Positions 15,502-26,212 are shown, counted from the first letter of the stretch. The stretch: 64,000 bases of DNA from Gemmatimonadota bacterium (GCA_021324635.1 JAJPIS010000058.1:1-64000); one strand, 5' to 3'. Program-made: numbers and translations. Notes: generated by a model not told the origin, from the sequence alone.

Positions 15502-18500
15502 ATGCTCACACGTCTCATCGGCTGGTCGGTCGCGCACAGGGTACCGGTGTTGCTCGCAACGATCGCCGTCGCGCTGGCAGGTCTCTCGGCGCTGACCCGC
15601 ACGACGGTCGACGCCGTCCCGGATCTCTCCGATATCCAGGTCATCATCATGACGGAGTGGCCGGGCCAGGGGCCACAGCTCGTGGAGGACCAGGTGACGT
15701 ATCCGCTCGAGGCGGAGATGCTCAGGGCTCCCCGGACCAAGCTCGTCCGCGGCATGAGTCAATTCGGGCTCTCCGCCGTCTACGTCGTCTTCGAGGACGG
15801 AACGGACCTCTACTGGGCGCGATCGCGCGTTCTCGAGTATCTCGGCTCGGTGCGTGACAAGCTCCCGCCCGGAGCATCGCTGAGCCTTGGTCCGGATGCG
15901 ACCGGCGTCGGATGGGTCATGCAGTACGTGCTGACGGACACCACCGGGCGTCGCGATCTCGCCGAGCTCCGGAGCCTCGAGGACTGGACAGTCCGGCCGG
16001 CGCTCACCTCCGTGCCGGGCGTCGCCGAGATCGCCGCGCTCGGCGGATTCGAGCGGGAGTACCAGGTCGACGTCGACCCGGACAAACTGCTCGCCTATCG
16101 CGTCCCGCTCGGCAGGGTCGTCGACGCGGTGCGGCGGTCGAACGAAGACGCGGGAGGTCGGGTCCTGGAGATGGGCGGCGCCGAGTACGTCGTGCGCGGG
16201 CGGGGTCGGTTCGCGAGCCTGGACGACATCCGGCTCGTCCCGATCGGTATGGGGTCGGGCGGCAAACCCATAACGGTGGGCGACGTGGCCGACGTCCACC
16301 TCGGTCCGGCGATTCGACGCGGCCTCGCGGATCTCGACGGGCGTGGCGAAGTCGTCACGGGCTGGGTGGTGATGCGCTCCGGCGAGAACCCACGGGCCGT
16401 CATCGACCGAGTCAAGGCGAAGATGGCGGCCCTCCAGTCCGGGTTTCCGACGGGAGTCGTCTTCGTGGATGGCTACGATCGGTCGGGGTTGATCGATCGT
16501 GCGATCGCGACGCTCAGGGGTGATCTGTTGGAGGAGTCCGTGATCGTGGCGGCGGTCACGGTGCTGTTCCTCCTTCATGCCTCGAGCGCGCTGGTGGCCA
16601 TCGTGACGCTGCCCCTCGGCGTCCTCATGGTGCTGCTCGCCATGCGCCTCATCGGGCTCAGCGCGAACATCATGTCGCTCGGCGGCATCGCGATCGCGAT
16701 CGGGGGCATGATCGACGCCGCGATCGTGTTGGTCGAGAACTTCCACAAGCACGTCGAACGCAACAGCCGCCACGGAGCGCCGCGGGCTCACTGGGCGCTG
16801 GTGGTCGAGTCGGCGCAGGAAGTCGGGCCGTCTCTGTTCATCGCCCTGCTGATCGTGACCGTCTCGTTCGCTCCCGTCTTCGCGCTCCAGGATCAGGAGG
16901 GGCGGCTCTTCCGGCCACTGGCCTGGACCAAGACACTCTCGATGGCGTCGGCGGCACTCCTGTCGGTCACGCTCATACCCGTCGCGATGGGACTCTGCAT
17001 TCGACGCGGCGTCAGGCCCGAACGGGCGAACCCGGTGAACCGGCTGCTCATTCGGGTGTACCGGCCGGTGCTCGAGTCCGTGCTCGAGCATCGGCGGGCG
17101 GTCGTGCTCGGCGCGGCCGTGGTCGTGGCGCTGACGGTGATCCCATGGCTCCGGCTCGGAAGCGAGTTCATGCCGCCGCTCAATGAGGGCAGCGTGATGG
17201 ACATGCCATCGGTGCGCCCCGGCATCGGTACAGGCGAAGCCAAGGCCATCCTGGAGCAACGCGATGCCGCGCTGGCCAGGATTCCCGAGGTGGCGGTGGT
17301 CCTCGGCAAGGCCGGGCGAGCGGAAACGGCGACCGACATGGCGCCGATGGCGATGATCGAGACGATCGCGGTCCTCAAGGAGCGATCGGCGTGGCGCCCC
17401 GGCGTGACCTATGACTCGATCTTGCGCCAGGCCAACGCGACGGTCCGGACACCGGGCGTGGCCAACATGTGGTCGATGCCCATCCGGAACCGGCTCGACA
17501 TGCTGGCGACCGGCATCAAGACACCCGTCGGCATCAAGCTTTACGGGCCGAACCTGGACACGCTCGACCGTGTGGGCCAGACGATCGAGGCGCTGCTGCC
17601 GGCCGTGCGTGGCACGAACTCGGTGTATGCCGAGCGTGCAGCCGAGGGCCGCTACCTGACCATCACGGTCGATCGGGTGGCGGCGGACCGCTACGGCATG
17701 ACGGCCGGTGACGTTCTCGCGGCGGCGAGCGCGGCCATCGGCGGAATGGACGCCGGGATGGTGGTTGTGGGCCGCGAACGGTACGGCGTACTCGTGCGCT
17801 ATCCGCGCGCGTTGCGCGATAGTCCCGAGGCGATTCGGAGCGTGTTGGTGGCCACGCCGTCAGGGGCGGAGGTTGCATTGGGCGCGGTCGCCCGGGTCGA
17901 TCTCACCGAGGGACCGACGCTCATCAAGTCGGAGGGCGGCTCCCTCCAGAGCATCGTCTACGTCGATGTCTCGGGCCGGGACATTGGCGGCTACGTAACC
18001 GACGCGCAGCGTGTGCTGGCGCGCCAGCTCCATCTGCCGACCGGCTACCGGCTGGAGTGGTCGGGGCAGTTCGAGGCGATGCAGCGCGCCGGCCGAACGC
18101 TCCGGCTCGTCGTACCAGGAGCGCTCGCCCTCATCTTCCTCCTGCTCTACGCGAATTTCCGCAGCGTGGCCGAGAGCGCGATCGTGATGCTCGCGCTGCC
18201 GTTCGCCCTCGTGGGCGGCGTCTGGTGCCTCTGGCTGCTCGAGTACAACGTGAGCGTGGCCGTCGCGGTTGGGTTCATCGCGCTGGCCGGCGTGGCGGCG
18301 GAAACGGGCATCGTCATGCTTCTCTATCTGGACCACGCCCATGCGCGGCACCCGGTCACGTCCCGTGCTGACCTCGACGCCGCGATCACAGAAGGCGCCG
18401 TCGAGCGCATCCGACCGAAGATCATGACCGTCACGTCGATTATGGCCGGGCTCGTCCCGATCCTCTGGAGTCAGGGTACCGGGGCCGACGTCATGAAGCG

Positions 18501-18648
18501 AATCGCGGCCCCGATGGTGGGCGGCATGGTGTCATCCACTGTCCTGACGCTGGTCGTGATCCCGGCCGCCTATTCGCTCTGGAGGGAGCGCGCGATCGGC
18601 CATCACCGGGAGTCCCGGCCAGCACGCTCCGCGGCCGACGTCCGGTGA
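15502..18648 (+). CDS. cusA: CusA-type heavy-metal RND efflux transporter
   Basis: 1048 residues, the normal length for HME-RND pumps, 4 bp after cusB. The opening RLIGWSVAHRVPVLLATIAVAL is TM1. DAVPDLSDIQV is a family signature, and the central GGIAIAIGGMIDAAIVLVEN is TM4 with the proton-relay aspartate. Methionines M618 (PMAMIETI) and M667 (NRLDMLATGIKTPVGIKLYG) lie in the regions of the CusA copper-binding methionines M573 and M623; I could not place the third with certainty. These favour monovalent copper or silver. It is the proton-driven inner-membrane component that pumps metal from cytoplasm or periplasm through CusB and CusC. It ends convergently with the blue-copper lipoprotein gene. 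Confidence 0.93.
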   Translation: MLTRLIGWSVAHRVPVLLATIAVALAGLSALTRTTVDAVPDLSDIQVIIMTEWPGQGPQLVEDQVTYPLEAEMLRAPRTKLVRGMSQFGLSAVYVVFEDGTDLYWARSRVLEYLGSVRDKLPPGASLSLGPDATGVGWVMQYVLTDTTGRRDLAELRSLEDWTVRPALTSVPGVAEIAALGGFEREYQVDVDPDKLLAYRVPLGRVVDAVRRSNEDAGGRVLEMGGAEYVVRGRGRFASLDDIRLVPIGMGSGGKPITVGDVADVHLGPAIRRGLADLDGRGEVVTGWVVMRSGENPRAVIDRVKAKMAALQSGFPTGVVFVDGYDRSGLIDRAIATLRGDLLEESVIVAAVTVLFLLHASSALVAIVTLPLGVLMVLLAMRLIGLSANIMSLGGIAIAIGGMIDAAIVLVENFHKHVERNSRHGAPRAHWALVVESAQEVGPSLFIALLIVTVSFAPVFALQDQEGRLFRPLAWTKTLSMASAALLSVTLIPVAMGLCIRRGVRPERANPVNRLLIRVYRPVLESVLEHRRAVVLGAAVVVALTVIPWLRLGSEFMPPLNEGSVMDMPSVRPGIGTGEAKAILEQRDAALARIPEVAVVLGKAGRAETATDMAPMAMIETIAVLKERSAWRPGVTYDSILRQANATVRTPGVANMWSMPIRNRLDMLATGIKTPVGIKLYGPNLDTLDRVGQTIEALLPAVRGTNSVYAERAAEGRYLTITVDRVAADRYGMTAGDVLAAASAAIGGMDAGMVVVGRERYGVLVRYPRALRDSPEAIRSVLVATPSGAEVALGAVARVDLTEGPTLIKSEGGSLQSIVYVDVSGRDIGGYVTDAQRVLARQLHLPTGYRLEWSGQFEAMQRAGRTLRLVVPGALALIFLLLYANFRSVAESAIVMLALPFALVGGVWCLWLLEYNVSVAVAVGFIALAGVAAETGIVMLLYLDHAHARHPVTSRADLDAAITEGAVERIRPKIMTVTSIMAGLVPILWSQGTGADVMKRIAAPMVGGMVSSTVLTLVVIPAAYSLWRERAIGHHRESRPARSAADVR

Positions 18649-18686
18649 GGCCACGTCCGTGCGGGCTGCGGCGCCGACGCGCTCAT

Positions 18687-19331
18687 CTAGCTGGGGTCGT
18701 CCGCGTCGGGCGTGTGGTGCTCCTCGTCGCCGCGCTCGACGACGACGTCGGTCCGCATCCACGGGTGAATGCAGCACATGTAGTGATACCGACCGGGCGT
18801 CTGGGGCAGCACTTCGTGGTCCGTCTGGCCCGGGCGCAGGAACTCGGATGGGGACGCCGCCAGGCACTCCGGCGCCGGAGTCGGCAGCCCCGAGAGCTTG
18901 TTGAGGATCGGCACGATCCCGCCGCCGTACTTCGCCACCCGGGTGAAGGTGTGCTGCTCGCCGCCCCGATTCACGGCATCGATGACATCCCCGGGATTCG
19001 CCTCCAGGCTGCCCGGGCTGTTGAACCACCCGCGCACGTTGTGCCGGACCTCGAGCTGTCCGAGAAACGCGAGGAAGGTGACCCGGCGCGTCGTGAAGGG
19101 CGTCGCGACGCAGTCGCCCGGGCCGACTGCCAGGTTGAACGTGGTTGGGTCGCACTGGTCACGAAGCCGGAGCGGGATCCGGTCGTGCGTCCAGCGGGCG
19201 GCATCGCTCTCTCGCGCAGCGGTGCGTGACACCCCGGTGCTCGGTGCGGGGGCGACGACACGACTGGGACCCTCACAGGCCACGGCGCCAAACATGACCC
19301 CGACAAGCACGGCGCTCCGGCGAACACTCAT
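18687..19331 (-). CDS. Lipoprotein with plastocyanin-like type 1 copper site
   Basis: 214 residues. The signal VRRSAVLVGVMFGAVAC has a good lipobox (AVAC), giving a lipidated C19. Near the C-terminus, HTFTRV (H127) and YHYMCCIHPWM (C186, H189, M192) supply the His, Cys, His and Met ligands of a type 1 blue copper centre in the CxxHPxM form typical of plastocyanin-like proteins. NPGDVIDAVNRG is the usual strand before the first His. Two further cysteines (C60, C74) could form a disulfide. It is convergent with cusA and has a convincing promoter of its own, so it probably serves copper binding or electron transfer in the periplasm. Its start is 133 bp from the end of the neighbouring methyltransferase gene. 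Confidence 0.8.
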   Translation of the reverse strand: MSVRRSAVLVGVMFGAVACEGPSRVVAPAPSTGVSRTAARESDAARWTHDRIPLRLRDQCDPTTFNLAVGPGDCVATPFTTRRVTFLAFLGQLEVRHNVRGWFNSPGSLEANPGDVIDAVNRGGEQHTFTRVAKYGGGIVPILNKLSGLPTPAPECLAASPSEFLRPGQTDHEVLPQTPGRYHYMCCIHPWMRTDVVVERGDEEHHTPDADDPS

Positions 19332-19405
19332 CGCACCCTCCCGCGTGGTGGCAGCACTGCCCGTCGCGACTCGCGCACCCGACCCTGGCTTCGGGCCGCC
19401 CGCCG

Positions 19406-19434
19406 ACGATAGGGATGACCGACGCTCGAGGCAA
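19406..19434 (-). promoter_or_regulatory. Sigma70-like promoter of the blue-copper lipoprotein gene
   Basis: On the minus strand TTGCCT (19434-19429) and TATCGT (19411-19406) are separated by 17 bp, which predicts a 5' leader of about 70 nt before the start at 19331. Confidence 0.5.
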
Positions 19435-19464
19435 GCAGGCTGAGGAGCGCTCTCTCGCCCTCGC

Positions 19465-20133
19465 TCAGGGCAAAGGGCGAAACGCTCGCGCGGTCATGAG
19501 ACCCCAGAGCCAGCTGATCTTGTACCGATCGACCACCGTGCCGGTGAACCCGGATCGCTCCAGGAGCTGCGCGCACGCGGCGCTGCCGTAGGCCCGGCCG
19601 TGTGCTCGGCCGGCGATACGCAGCACGAGGTCGCACATCCTGCACGCGACATAGTCGTCGCACCAATCCGTGATCACGACCCGGCCCCCCGGACGGAGGA
19701 CCCGCCGCAGCTCCGACAGTCCGGCGCTGGGATCGGGCCAGTAATGGAAGGAGCTGGTCGAGACCACGACGTCGAAGGTCTGCGGCCCGAACGGGAGTCG
19801 GCCAGCGTCGGCCGCCGCGAGGCAGGCGTCGGGGCCGAGTCGGTGCCGCGCCCCGTGAAGCATCGCCGGGGCGAGGTCCACCCCCACACACGGCGCCGAC
19901 GGCACCGCGCGCCGGACGGAGGCCAGCAGAATGCCGGTCCCGCAGCCCACGTCCAGGACTCGCTCGCCCGGCCGCACGTCGAGCCGCCGGAGTGTCTCCC
20001 TCGTGCTCGCCGTCAGGTACGCCGACCACCGCCGGTCATACTCGGCGGCGAGCGTGGCGTACTCCTCGCGCACGGCGGCCGCCTGGGCGCGACCGGCCTC
20101 GTGAAGCACTGGATCGGTACCGGTCTCCGCCAC
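19465..20133 (-). CDS. Class I SAM-dependent methyltransferase
   Basis: 222 residues. Motif I is VLDVGCGTGILL, followed by acidic VGVDLAP (motif II), DAGRLPFGPQTFDVVVSTSSFHYW (motif III region) and LRRVLRPGGRVVITDW, the usual layout of the UbiE/Methyltransf_11 group. The C-terminus (RSGFTGTVVDRYKISWLWGL) matches this type. Substrate unknown. It contains a CDDYVACRMC segment that is not typical of the family. It stands alone between the blue-copper lipoprotein and the divergent bicupin gene. Confidence 0.82.
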   Translation of the reverse strand: MAETGTDPVLHEAGRAQAAAVREEYATLAAEYDRRWSAYLTASTRETLRRLDVRPGERVLDVGCGTGILLASVRRAVPSAPCVGVDLAPAMLHGARHRLGPDACLAAADAGRLPFGPQTFDVVVSTSSFHYWPDPSAGLSELRRVLRPGGRVVITDWCDDYVACRMCDLVLRIAGRAHGRAYGSAACAQLLERSGFTGTVVDRYKISWLWGLMTARAFRPLP

Positions 20134-20196
20134 CTCGAGCCACGCACGCCCCGGGGCACTCGATCGGGCAGGGGCCGATCGCCCGTTCGCGCCTGG

Positions 20197-20225
20197 AGAA
20201 TCGCTCGCCGGCGTCGATGCGGCAA
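20197..20225 (-). promoter_or_regulatory. Possible promoter of the methyltransferase gene
   Basis: On the minus strand TTGCCG (20225-20220), a 17-bp spacer and GATTCT (20202-20197). The -35 is fair and the -10 is weak. Confidence 0.3.
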
Positions 20226-20258
20226 GCGGGCGGCGCGGATCCCGGTACGCCTCGGGCG

Positions 20259-20287
20259 TTGACGAGGCGCCGCGAGTCCCCTAACTC
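20259..20287 (+). promoter_or_regulatory. Possible promoter of the bicupin (oxalate decarboxylase-like) gene
   Basis: TTGACG at 20259-20264 is a strong -35 match. TAACTC at 20282-20287 follows after 17 bp but is a poor -10. The leader would be about 60 nt to ATG 20354. Confidence 0.4.
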
Positions 20288-20353
20288 CGACGAGAGAGAG
20301 TCACCCACCACCCGCACCAGAACCCCTCTTTCCGCCCTGCGAGGGCTCGCGCA

Positions 20354-21622
20354 ATGCCCGACGGCCTGACGCCACCCGCCCGTTCGAGTGTTCCACCCGC
20401 GGCTGCCGACGCTCCCGACACCGTCGGTCCGACGACCGCGGCCGCGCGGGCCATGAGTCGCCGGCAGTTCGCCGCCCTCGGCGGCGTTGCCGCCGTCGGC
20501 GCGCTCGGACCGGACCTGATGCGCGCTCCCGCGGGGCAGGGGACGCGTCGCGCCGGCCACCCGCGCTCCCCGGCCATCGACGTCGGCGGGGCGGCCGACG
20601 AGCTGCCCCCCTTCCGCTATGCGCTCGAGGCACAGACGGGACGCGTGTACGCCGCGGGCTCGGCAAAGGAGGCCACGGTCCGGCAGCTTCCGGTCTCCGA
20701 AGGGATCGCCGGCGTCTCGATGCGCCTCCAGCCCGGTGCGATCCGCGAGCTCCACTGGCACGCGCTCGCCGCCGAATGGGCGATCGTGCTGACCGGACAC
20801 TGCCAGACGACGACATTCGACCCCGACGGGCGAAGCGAGATCAACAACTTCGGGCCGGGCGACGTCTGGTATTTCCCGCGCGGCTACGCGCACTCGATCC
20901 AGGGGCTCGGGCCGGGCGAGTGCCACTTCGTGCTCGTGTTCGACAACGGGCACTTCTCGGAATACGGGACGTTCAGCATCACGGACTGGATCTCGCTCAC
21001 CCCGCCGCCCGTCCTGGCGCAGAATTTCGGCGTGCCGGCGGGCACAGTCGGGACGCCGCGCAAGGGCGAGCTCTATATCGGCCCGGGCCGGGTGCCGCCG
21101 CTCGACGCGGTGGCGCGACCCGACGGGTCCGCTCACGACGCACCACTCACCCACAAGTTCCGCCTCCTCGCCCAGGCGCCGCGCGAGTTCCCGGGCGGGT
21201 CGGTGCGCATCGTCTCGTCCCTCGAGTTCCCGATCTCGACGACGATCACCGGCGCGTACGAGACGATCGCACCCCGCGGGCTCCGCACCATGCACTGGCA
21301 CCCGAATGCCGACGAGTGGGACTACTTCGTCAGCGGCCACGCGCGACTGTCGGTCTTCGGGTCGAGCGGCCGCATGCGTACCGAGGAGGTGAGCGCAGGC
21401 GACGTGTGCTACGTCCCGCGCGGCTACGGCCACCACATCGAGAACGTCGGAACGGAGCCCTGCCACTTCGTCGCGGCCTTCAACAGCGGCATCTACCAGG
21501 AGACCGGGCTCGCCACCTGGCTCGAGAATGTCCCGCCCGCGCTCGTCGCCGACAACCTCGGGATTCCCGAGGAGGTCGTGGCCCGCTTCACCCGCACGGC
21601 GGGGCCGTTCGCGCCTGCGTAG
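20354..21622 (+). CDS. oxdC: Tat-exported bicupin, oxalate decarboxylase-like
   Basis: 422 residues from ATG 20354. ATG 20453 is an alternative that starts the protein at the Tat motif SRRQFAALGG, so export of a folded, metal-loaded enzyme is expected either way. There are two cupin domains with full manganese ligands: H134, H136, E141, H180 and H314, H316, E321, H360 (numbering from 20354). The N-domain lid, SENS in Bacillus OxdC, reads SEYG here (residues 202-205); the glutamate needed for decarboxylation is kept and the next two residues differ. The layout and length fit oxalate decarboxylase (oxalate to formate and CO2). Extracytoplasmic Tat export differs from cytosolic Bacillus OxdC. 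Divergent from the methyltransferase gene. Confidence 0.8.
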   Translation: MPDGLTPPARSSVPPAAADAPDTVGPTTAAARAMSRRQFAALGGVAAVGALGPDLMRAPAGQGTRRAGHPRSPAIDVGGAADELPPFRYALEAQTGRVYAAGSAKEATVRQLPVSEGIAGVSMRLQPGAIRELHWHALAAEWAIVLTGHCQTTTFDPDGRSEINNFGPGDVWYFPRGYAHSIQGLGPGECHFVLVFDNGHFSEYGTFSITDWISLTPPPVLAQNFGVPAGTVGTPRKGELYIGPGRVPPLDAVARPDGSAHDAPLTHKFRLLAQAPREFPGGSVRIVSSLEFPISTTITGAYETIAPRGLRTMHWHPNADEWDYFVSGHARLSVFGSSGRMRTEEVSAGDVCYVPRGYGHHIENVGTEPCHFVAAFNSGIYQETGLATWLENVPPALVADNLGIPEEVVARFTRTAGPFAPA

Positions 21623-21730
21623 GAAAGAAGGGCACGCGGTGTGCTGGGGCTTCGACCCTCCACGGAGCCAGTTGGCCGCACCGCACGATCGGTGAACGTC
21701 GAGCTCGACTGCGATCGGAAGGAGGAGAGC

Positions 21731-22747
21731 ATGATCACCGGGATGGGCACGGAGGCACGCCAGGGTGGCGCGGGGACCGATCGACAGGGCGATGCGGGCG
21801 GCGGGGGGACGCGCGCCGGCTCGACGGGACGCTCGGCCAGAGGCCGCCCGGCGAACCGACCCAACGGCTCACGACCCGACGGGGAGGGATTCGCGACCGC
21901 GCTCGGGTGGTTCAGCATCGGGCTCGGTCTGTCGGAGGTCGTCGCACCCCGACGCGTGGCGCGCCTGATCGGCATCGAGGACGATCCACGCGAACGGGCC
22001 ATCCTCCGGGCACTCGGCGTCCGCGAGATCATGAGCGGCATCGCCATCCTCTCTCAGCCGCGCGCGCGCTGGGTCTGGTCCCGGGTCGCCGGCGACGCGA
22101 TGGACCTCGCGCTGCTCGGGACGGCGCTCGCGTCCGACCGCACGGAACGGCCGCGGACCTCGGTCGCGACGGCGGCCGTGCTCGGAGTCACCGCTCTCGA
22201 TGTGCTCTGTAGCCAGCGGCTCACACGCGCCGAGCACCGCATTCAGGTGCAGCGCAGCGTGACGATCAACCGCACGCCCGAGGAGGTCTACCAGTTCTGG
22301 CGGAACCTCGAGAACCTCCCGCGCTTCACGAGCCACCTCGAGGCCGTGCGCGTGATCGACGACCGCCGGTCGCACTGGCAGGCGCGGGCGCCGGTCGGCA
22401 CGACGATCGAGTGGGATGCGGAGATCGTCGAGGATCGCCCGAACGAGCTCATCGCCTGGCGCGCGGTCGAGGGCGCGGACGTGCCGAACTCGGGATCGGT
22501 GCGATTTGCGCCCGCGCCCGGTCGCCGCGGCACCGAGGTGCATGTCGCGATCGACTACAACCCGCCCGGTGGCCAGGTCGGGGCCGCGGTCGCCAAGCTG
22601 TTTCGCGAGGAACCCACCCAGCAGCTCGGCGACGACTTGCGGGCGCTCAAGCAGGTCCTGGAGACCGGCGAGGTCCTCGTCTCCGACGCGACCGTGCGTC
22701 GCGGGCTCCATCCCGCGCGGCCGGATCCGGCGCCCGGCACGACGTGA
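21731..22747 (+). CDS. Membrane protein with C-terminal SRPBCC (polyketide cyclase-like) domain
   Basis: 338 residues from ATG 21731, chosen because a strong ribosome site (GGAAGGAGGAG) lies just upstream. The first 50 residues are Gly/Arg-rich and disordered. Residues about 52-160 form hydrophobic segments ([42 protein letters not shown]) like DUF4267-type small membrane proteins. Residues about 170-315 form an SRPBCC domain ([34 protein letters not shown], then [17 protein letters not shown]). Such proteins bind hydrophobic ligands, but none can be named. It probably forms an operon with the alcohol dehydrogenase 79 bp downstream, a pairing seen in many soil bacteria. Confidence 0.72.
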   Translation: MITGMGTEARQGGAGTDRQGDAGGGGTRAGSTGRSARGRPANRPNGSRPDGEGFATALGWFSIGLGLSEVVAPRRVARLIGIEDDPRERAILRALGVREIMSGIAILSQPRARWVWSRVAGDAMDLALLGTALASDRTERPRTSVATAAVLGVTALDVLCSQRLTRAEHRIQVQRSVTINRTPEEVYQFWRNLENLPRFTSHLEAVRVIDDRRSHWQARAPVGTTIEWDAEIVEDRPNELIAWRAVEGADVPNSGSVRFAPAPGRRGTEVHVAIDYNPPGGQVGAAVAKLFREEPTQQLGDDLRALKQVLETGEVLVSDATVRRGLHPARPDPAPGTT

Positions 22748-22826
22748 CGTCGTCGCGTCGAGGGGGCGGCGTTCACGCCGCCGGCGGGCTCGCGGCATCG
22801 CATGCCGCCCTGGTTCAGGAGGAGTG

Positions 22827-24002
<1,176 letters not shown>

Positions 24003-24121
24003 CCGGAGTCGCCGGAGTCGCCGACCGGCGGTGAGGTCGGGGGTGATGACGCTCCGCGCTCCGCGCGCGAGGCGTCGCGTCCGGCGCGGCGGAGCGAGCG
24101 GCCGGCCGATCCGGTGCGCCA

Positions 24122-24150
24122 TTGCGTCGGGCCGGCACGGCCCGTACGCT
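24122..24150 (+). promoter_or_regulatory. Promoter of the LytS/LytTR-type operon, predicted leaderless
   Basis: TTGCGT (24122-24127), a 17-bp spacer and TACGCT (24145-24150). The start codon at 24159 is 9 bases past the -10, about where transcription should begin, and there is no ribosome site. Confidence 0.5.
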
Positions 24151-24158
24151 GAAAGACC

Positions 24159-25412
24159 ATGTCAGAGCGGACGCCCGTTCCCTCCGCGCCGCGCAGCGCG
24201 CTCCCGGCCACACCGGCGCGCATCGAGCCGGGCCTCGTCCCGCCCGCATCGGCGTTGCCGCCCCCCGGCCAGCGCGCGATGTTCTGGCTCACCGGCGTGG
24301 CCGTCCTCCTGACGACCGGCACCCTGCGGTTCCTCTACGTCTACCTCGACGACCTCTCGCACGGCCACGCGGGCACACTGACCCGGCGACTGGTCGAGGA
24401 GTCGACCGGCGTTGTGACCGCGGCGCCGCTGTTCGCCTGGATCATCACGCTCGATGACCGACACCCCCTGACGCGCGCGACCTGGCGCCGCGTGCTGCCC
24501 ATGCACGCGGCGGGGCTCCTGATCTACTCCGTGCTGCACACGGCGCTCATGGCGGCGAGCCGGGCGGCTCTCTTTCCCTCGCTCGGGCTCGGCCACTACG
24601 ACTACGGCACGATGCCGATCCCATTCTTCATGGAGCTCCCGAACGACGCGATCTTCTACGCCGCCCTGCTCACGCTCCTCGTCGCCCTGCGCACGCGCCG
24701 CGCGCTCCGGGATCGCGAGGTCCACGCGGCAGAGCTCGAGCGCGTGCTGGCGCAGACGCAGCTCCGGAACCTCCAGCTCCAGCTCCAGCCGCATTTTCTC
24801 TTCAACGCACTCAATACGATCAGCGAGCGGATGTACGACGATCCGACCGGCGCCGACGCCATGGTCGGCCACCTCGCCGACCTCCTGCGCCGCGCGATCC
24901 GCGCGCCACTCACGCAGGAGGTCCCGCTCGCGGACGAGCTCGAGCTGCTCGACCACTATCTCGCGATCCTGCGAGCGCGCTTCGGGGACGCGCTCCGGGT
25001 GACCCTCGCGATCGCGCCGCCGGCGCGCACGGCCGCCGTCCCCGCCCTCGTGCTCCAGCCGCTCGTCGAGAACGCCGTTCGCCACGGCCCGGGGTCGCGG
25101 GGCGACGGGGGATGCATCCGCGTCTCGGCCGCGCTCAACGGACCGTGGCTCGACCTCGAGGTCGCGGACGATGGCCCCGGGATCCCGCAGCGCGGCGCGC
25201 TGGTGGCGGGCGGCGTGGGGCTCGCGACGACGCGTGAGCGGCTGGCGCTCCTCTACGGCTCGGCGCATCGGTTCACGGCGGGGAACGAGCCATCCGGAGG
25301 CTTCGCGGTCCGCATGCGCATTCCCTACCGGCCACTGGGCCACACCGCCCCGGTGACTCCGAGCCTGTCGACCCCGCCGGTCGTGACGGCGTTCCCATCG
25401 GCTCCGGGATGA
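24159..25412 (+). CDS. LytS/YehU-type sensor histidine kinase
   Basis: 417 residues. After a Pro-rich N-terminus there are about four membrane segments between residues 40 and 180 (MFWLTGVAVLLTTGTLRFLYVYL, VVTAAPLFAWIITL, HAAGLLIYSVLHTALM, DAIFYAALLTLLVAL). The phospho-acceptor is H212 in QLQPHFLFNALNTI, the signature of the His_kinase (PF06580) class. The ATP-binding part has VENAVRHGPGS and VADDGPGIP. No extracellular sensor domain is present, so the signal is probably membrane-related or small. It overlaps the response regulator gene by 4 bp. Confidence 0.9.
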   Translation: MSERTPVPSAPRSALPATPARIEPGLVPPASALPPPGQRAMFWLTGVAVLLTTGTLRFLYVYLDDLSHGHAGTLTRRLVEESTGVVTAAPLFAWIITLDDRHPLTRATWRRVLPMHAAGLLIYSVLHTALMAASRAALFPSLGLGHYDYGTMPIPFFMELPNDAIFYAALLTLLVALRTRRALRDREVHAAELERVLAQTQLRNLQLQLQPHFLFNALNTISERMYDDPTGADAMVGHLADLLRRAIRAPLTQEVPLADELELLDHYLAILRARFGDALRVTLAIAPPARTAAVPALVLQPLVENAVRHGPGSRGDGGCIRVSAALNGPWLDLEVADDGPGIPQRGALVAGGVGLATTRERLALLYGSAHRFTAGNEPSGGFAVRMRIPYRPLGHTAPVTPSLSTPPVVTAFPSAPG

Positions 25413-26212
25413 TCGTCGAGGATGCGTCGGAGAGGCTGCCGATGCGGGTCGTCATCGCCGACGACGAAGCGCCTGCCCGTGCCAAGCTCCGCCGGTTGCT
25501 CGCGGCCGAGCCGGACGCGGTGATCGTGGGCGAGGCGGCGACGGGCGCCGACGCGGTTCGTGCCGTACGGACCTGTGCCCCCGATCTCCTGTTCCTCGAC
25601 GTGCAGATGCCGGACGGCGACGGCTTCAGCGTCATCGAGGCGGTGGGGCCGGCGGCCATGCCCGACGTGATCTTCGTGACAGCCCACGACGAGCACGCCA
25701 TCCGCGCGTTCGAGGTGCACGCCCTCGACTTTCTCCTGAAACCCGTCGTCGCCGGCCGGTTCCAGGCGGCCGTCAATCGAGCCCGGGGCCGGATTGCCGA
25801 CCGTCATGTGCAGGCATCGACATCGGCGCTCGCCGCGCGGCTCCAGGCGATGCTCGACGCCCGCGCCGGTGCCGGGTCGTACCTGCGGCGGATCCTGGTC
25901 GACGGCACTCGGGCCGGCGCATTCGTTCCGGTGGAACGGATCGACCGCATCGAGGCCAGCGGGAACTACGTGCGCCTGCACATCGGCGCCGCCTCGTACA
26001 CCCTGCGAACGCCGCTCACCACCCTCGCCGCCCGGCTCGACCCCAGCCTCTTTCTGCGCGCCAACCGCTCGACGCTGGTGCGGGTCGACGCCGTGCGTGC
26101 GGTGCATCCGTGGTCGCACGGCGACTATCGCCTCGAGATGGCCGATGGCTCGACGGTCACCTGGAGTCGTCGCTACCGCGCGCTCGCGGACCCGAGCCTC
26201 GGTGTGCCCTGA
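25409..26212 (+). CDS. LytTR-family response regulator
   Basis: 267 residues from ATG 25409 (ATGA overlap with the kinase); M12 is a second possible start. The receiver domain has acidic D18, D19 and phospho-acceptor D64 (LLFLDVQMPDGDG), with FVTAHDEHAIRAFEVHALDFLLKP at the output face. The C-terminal LytTR DNA-binding domain starts near residue 160 (IDRIEASGNYVRLHIG, SLFLRANRSTLVRVDAVRAV). It is phosphorylated by the kinase encoded just upstream. The target is unknown; the PQQ dehydrogenase directly downstream is a candidate. The stop codon is the seed of a 10-bp tandem repeat. Confidence 0.92.
   Translation: MIVEDASERLPMRVVIADDEAPARAKLRRLLAAEPDAVIVGEAATGADAVRAVRTCAPDLLFLDVQMPDGDGFSVIEAVGPAAMPDVIFVTAHDEHAIRAFEVHALDFLLKPVVAGRFQAAVNRARGRIADRHVQASTSALAARLQAMLDARAGAGSYLRRILVDGTRAGAFVPVERIDRIEASGNYVRLHIGAASYTLRTPLTTLAARLDPSLFLRANRSTLVRVDAVRAVHPWSHGDYRLEMADGSTVTWSRRYRALADPSLGVP

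Noticed and set aside
24003-24158. A gene between the alcohol dehydrogenase and the LytS-type kinase
   Set aside because: Too short and without motif; it holds the 9-bp repeat and the kinase promoter.
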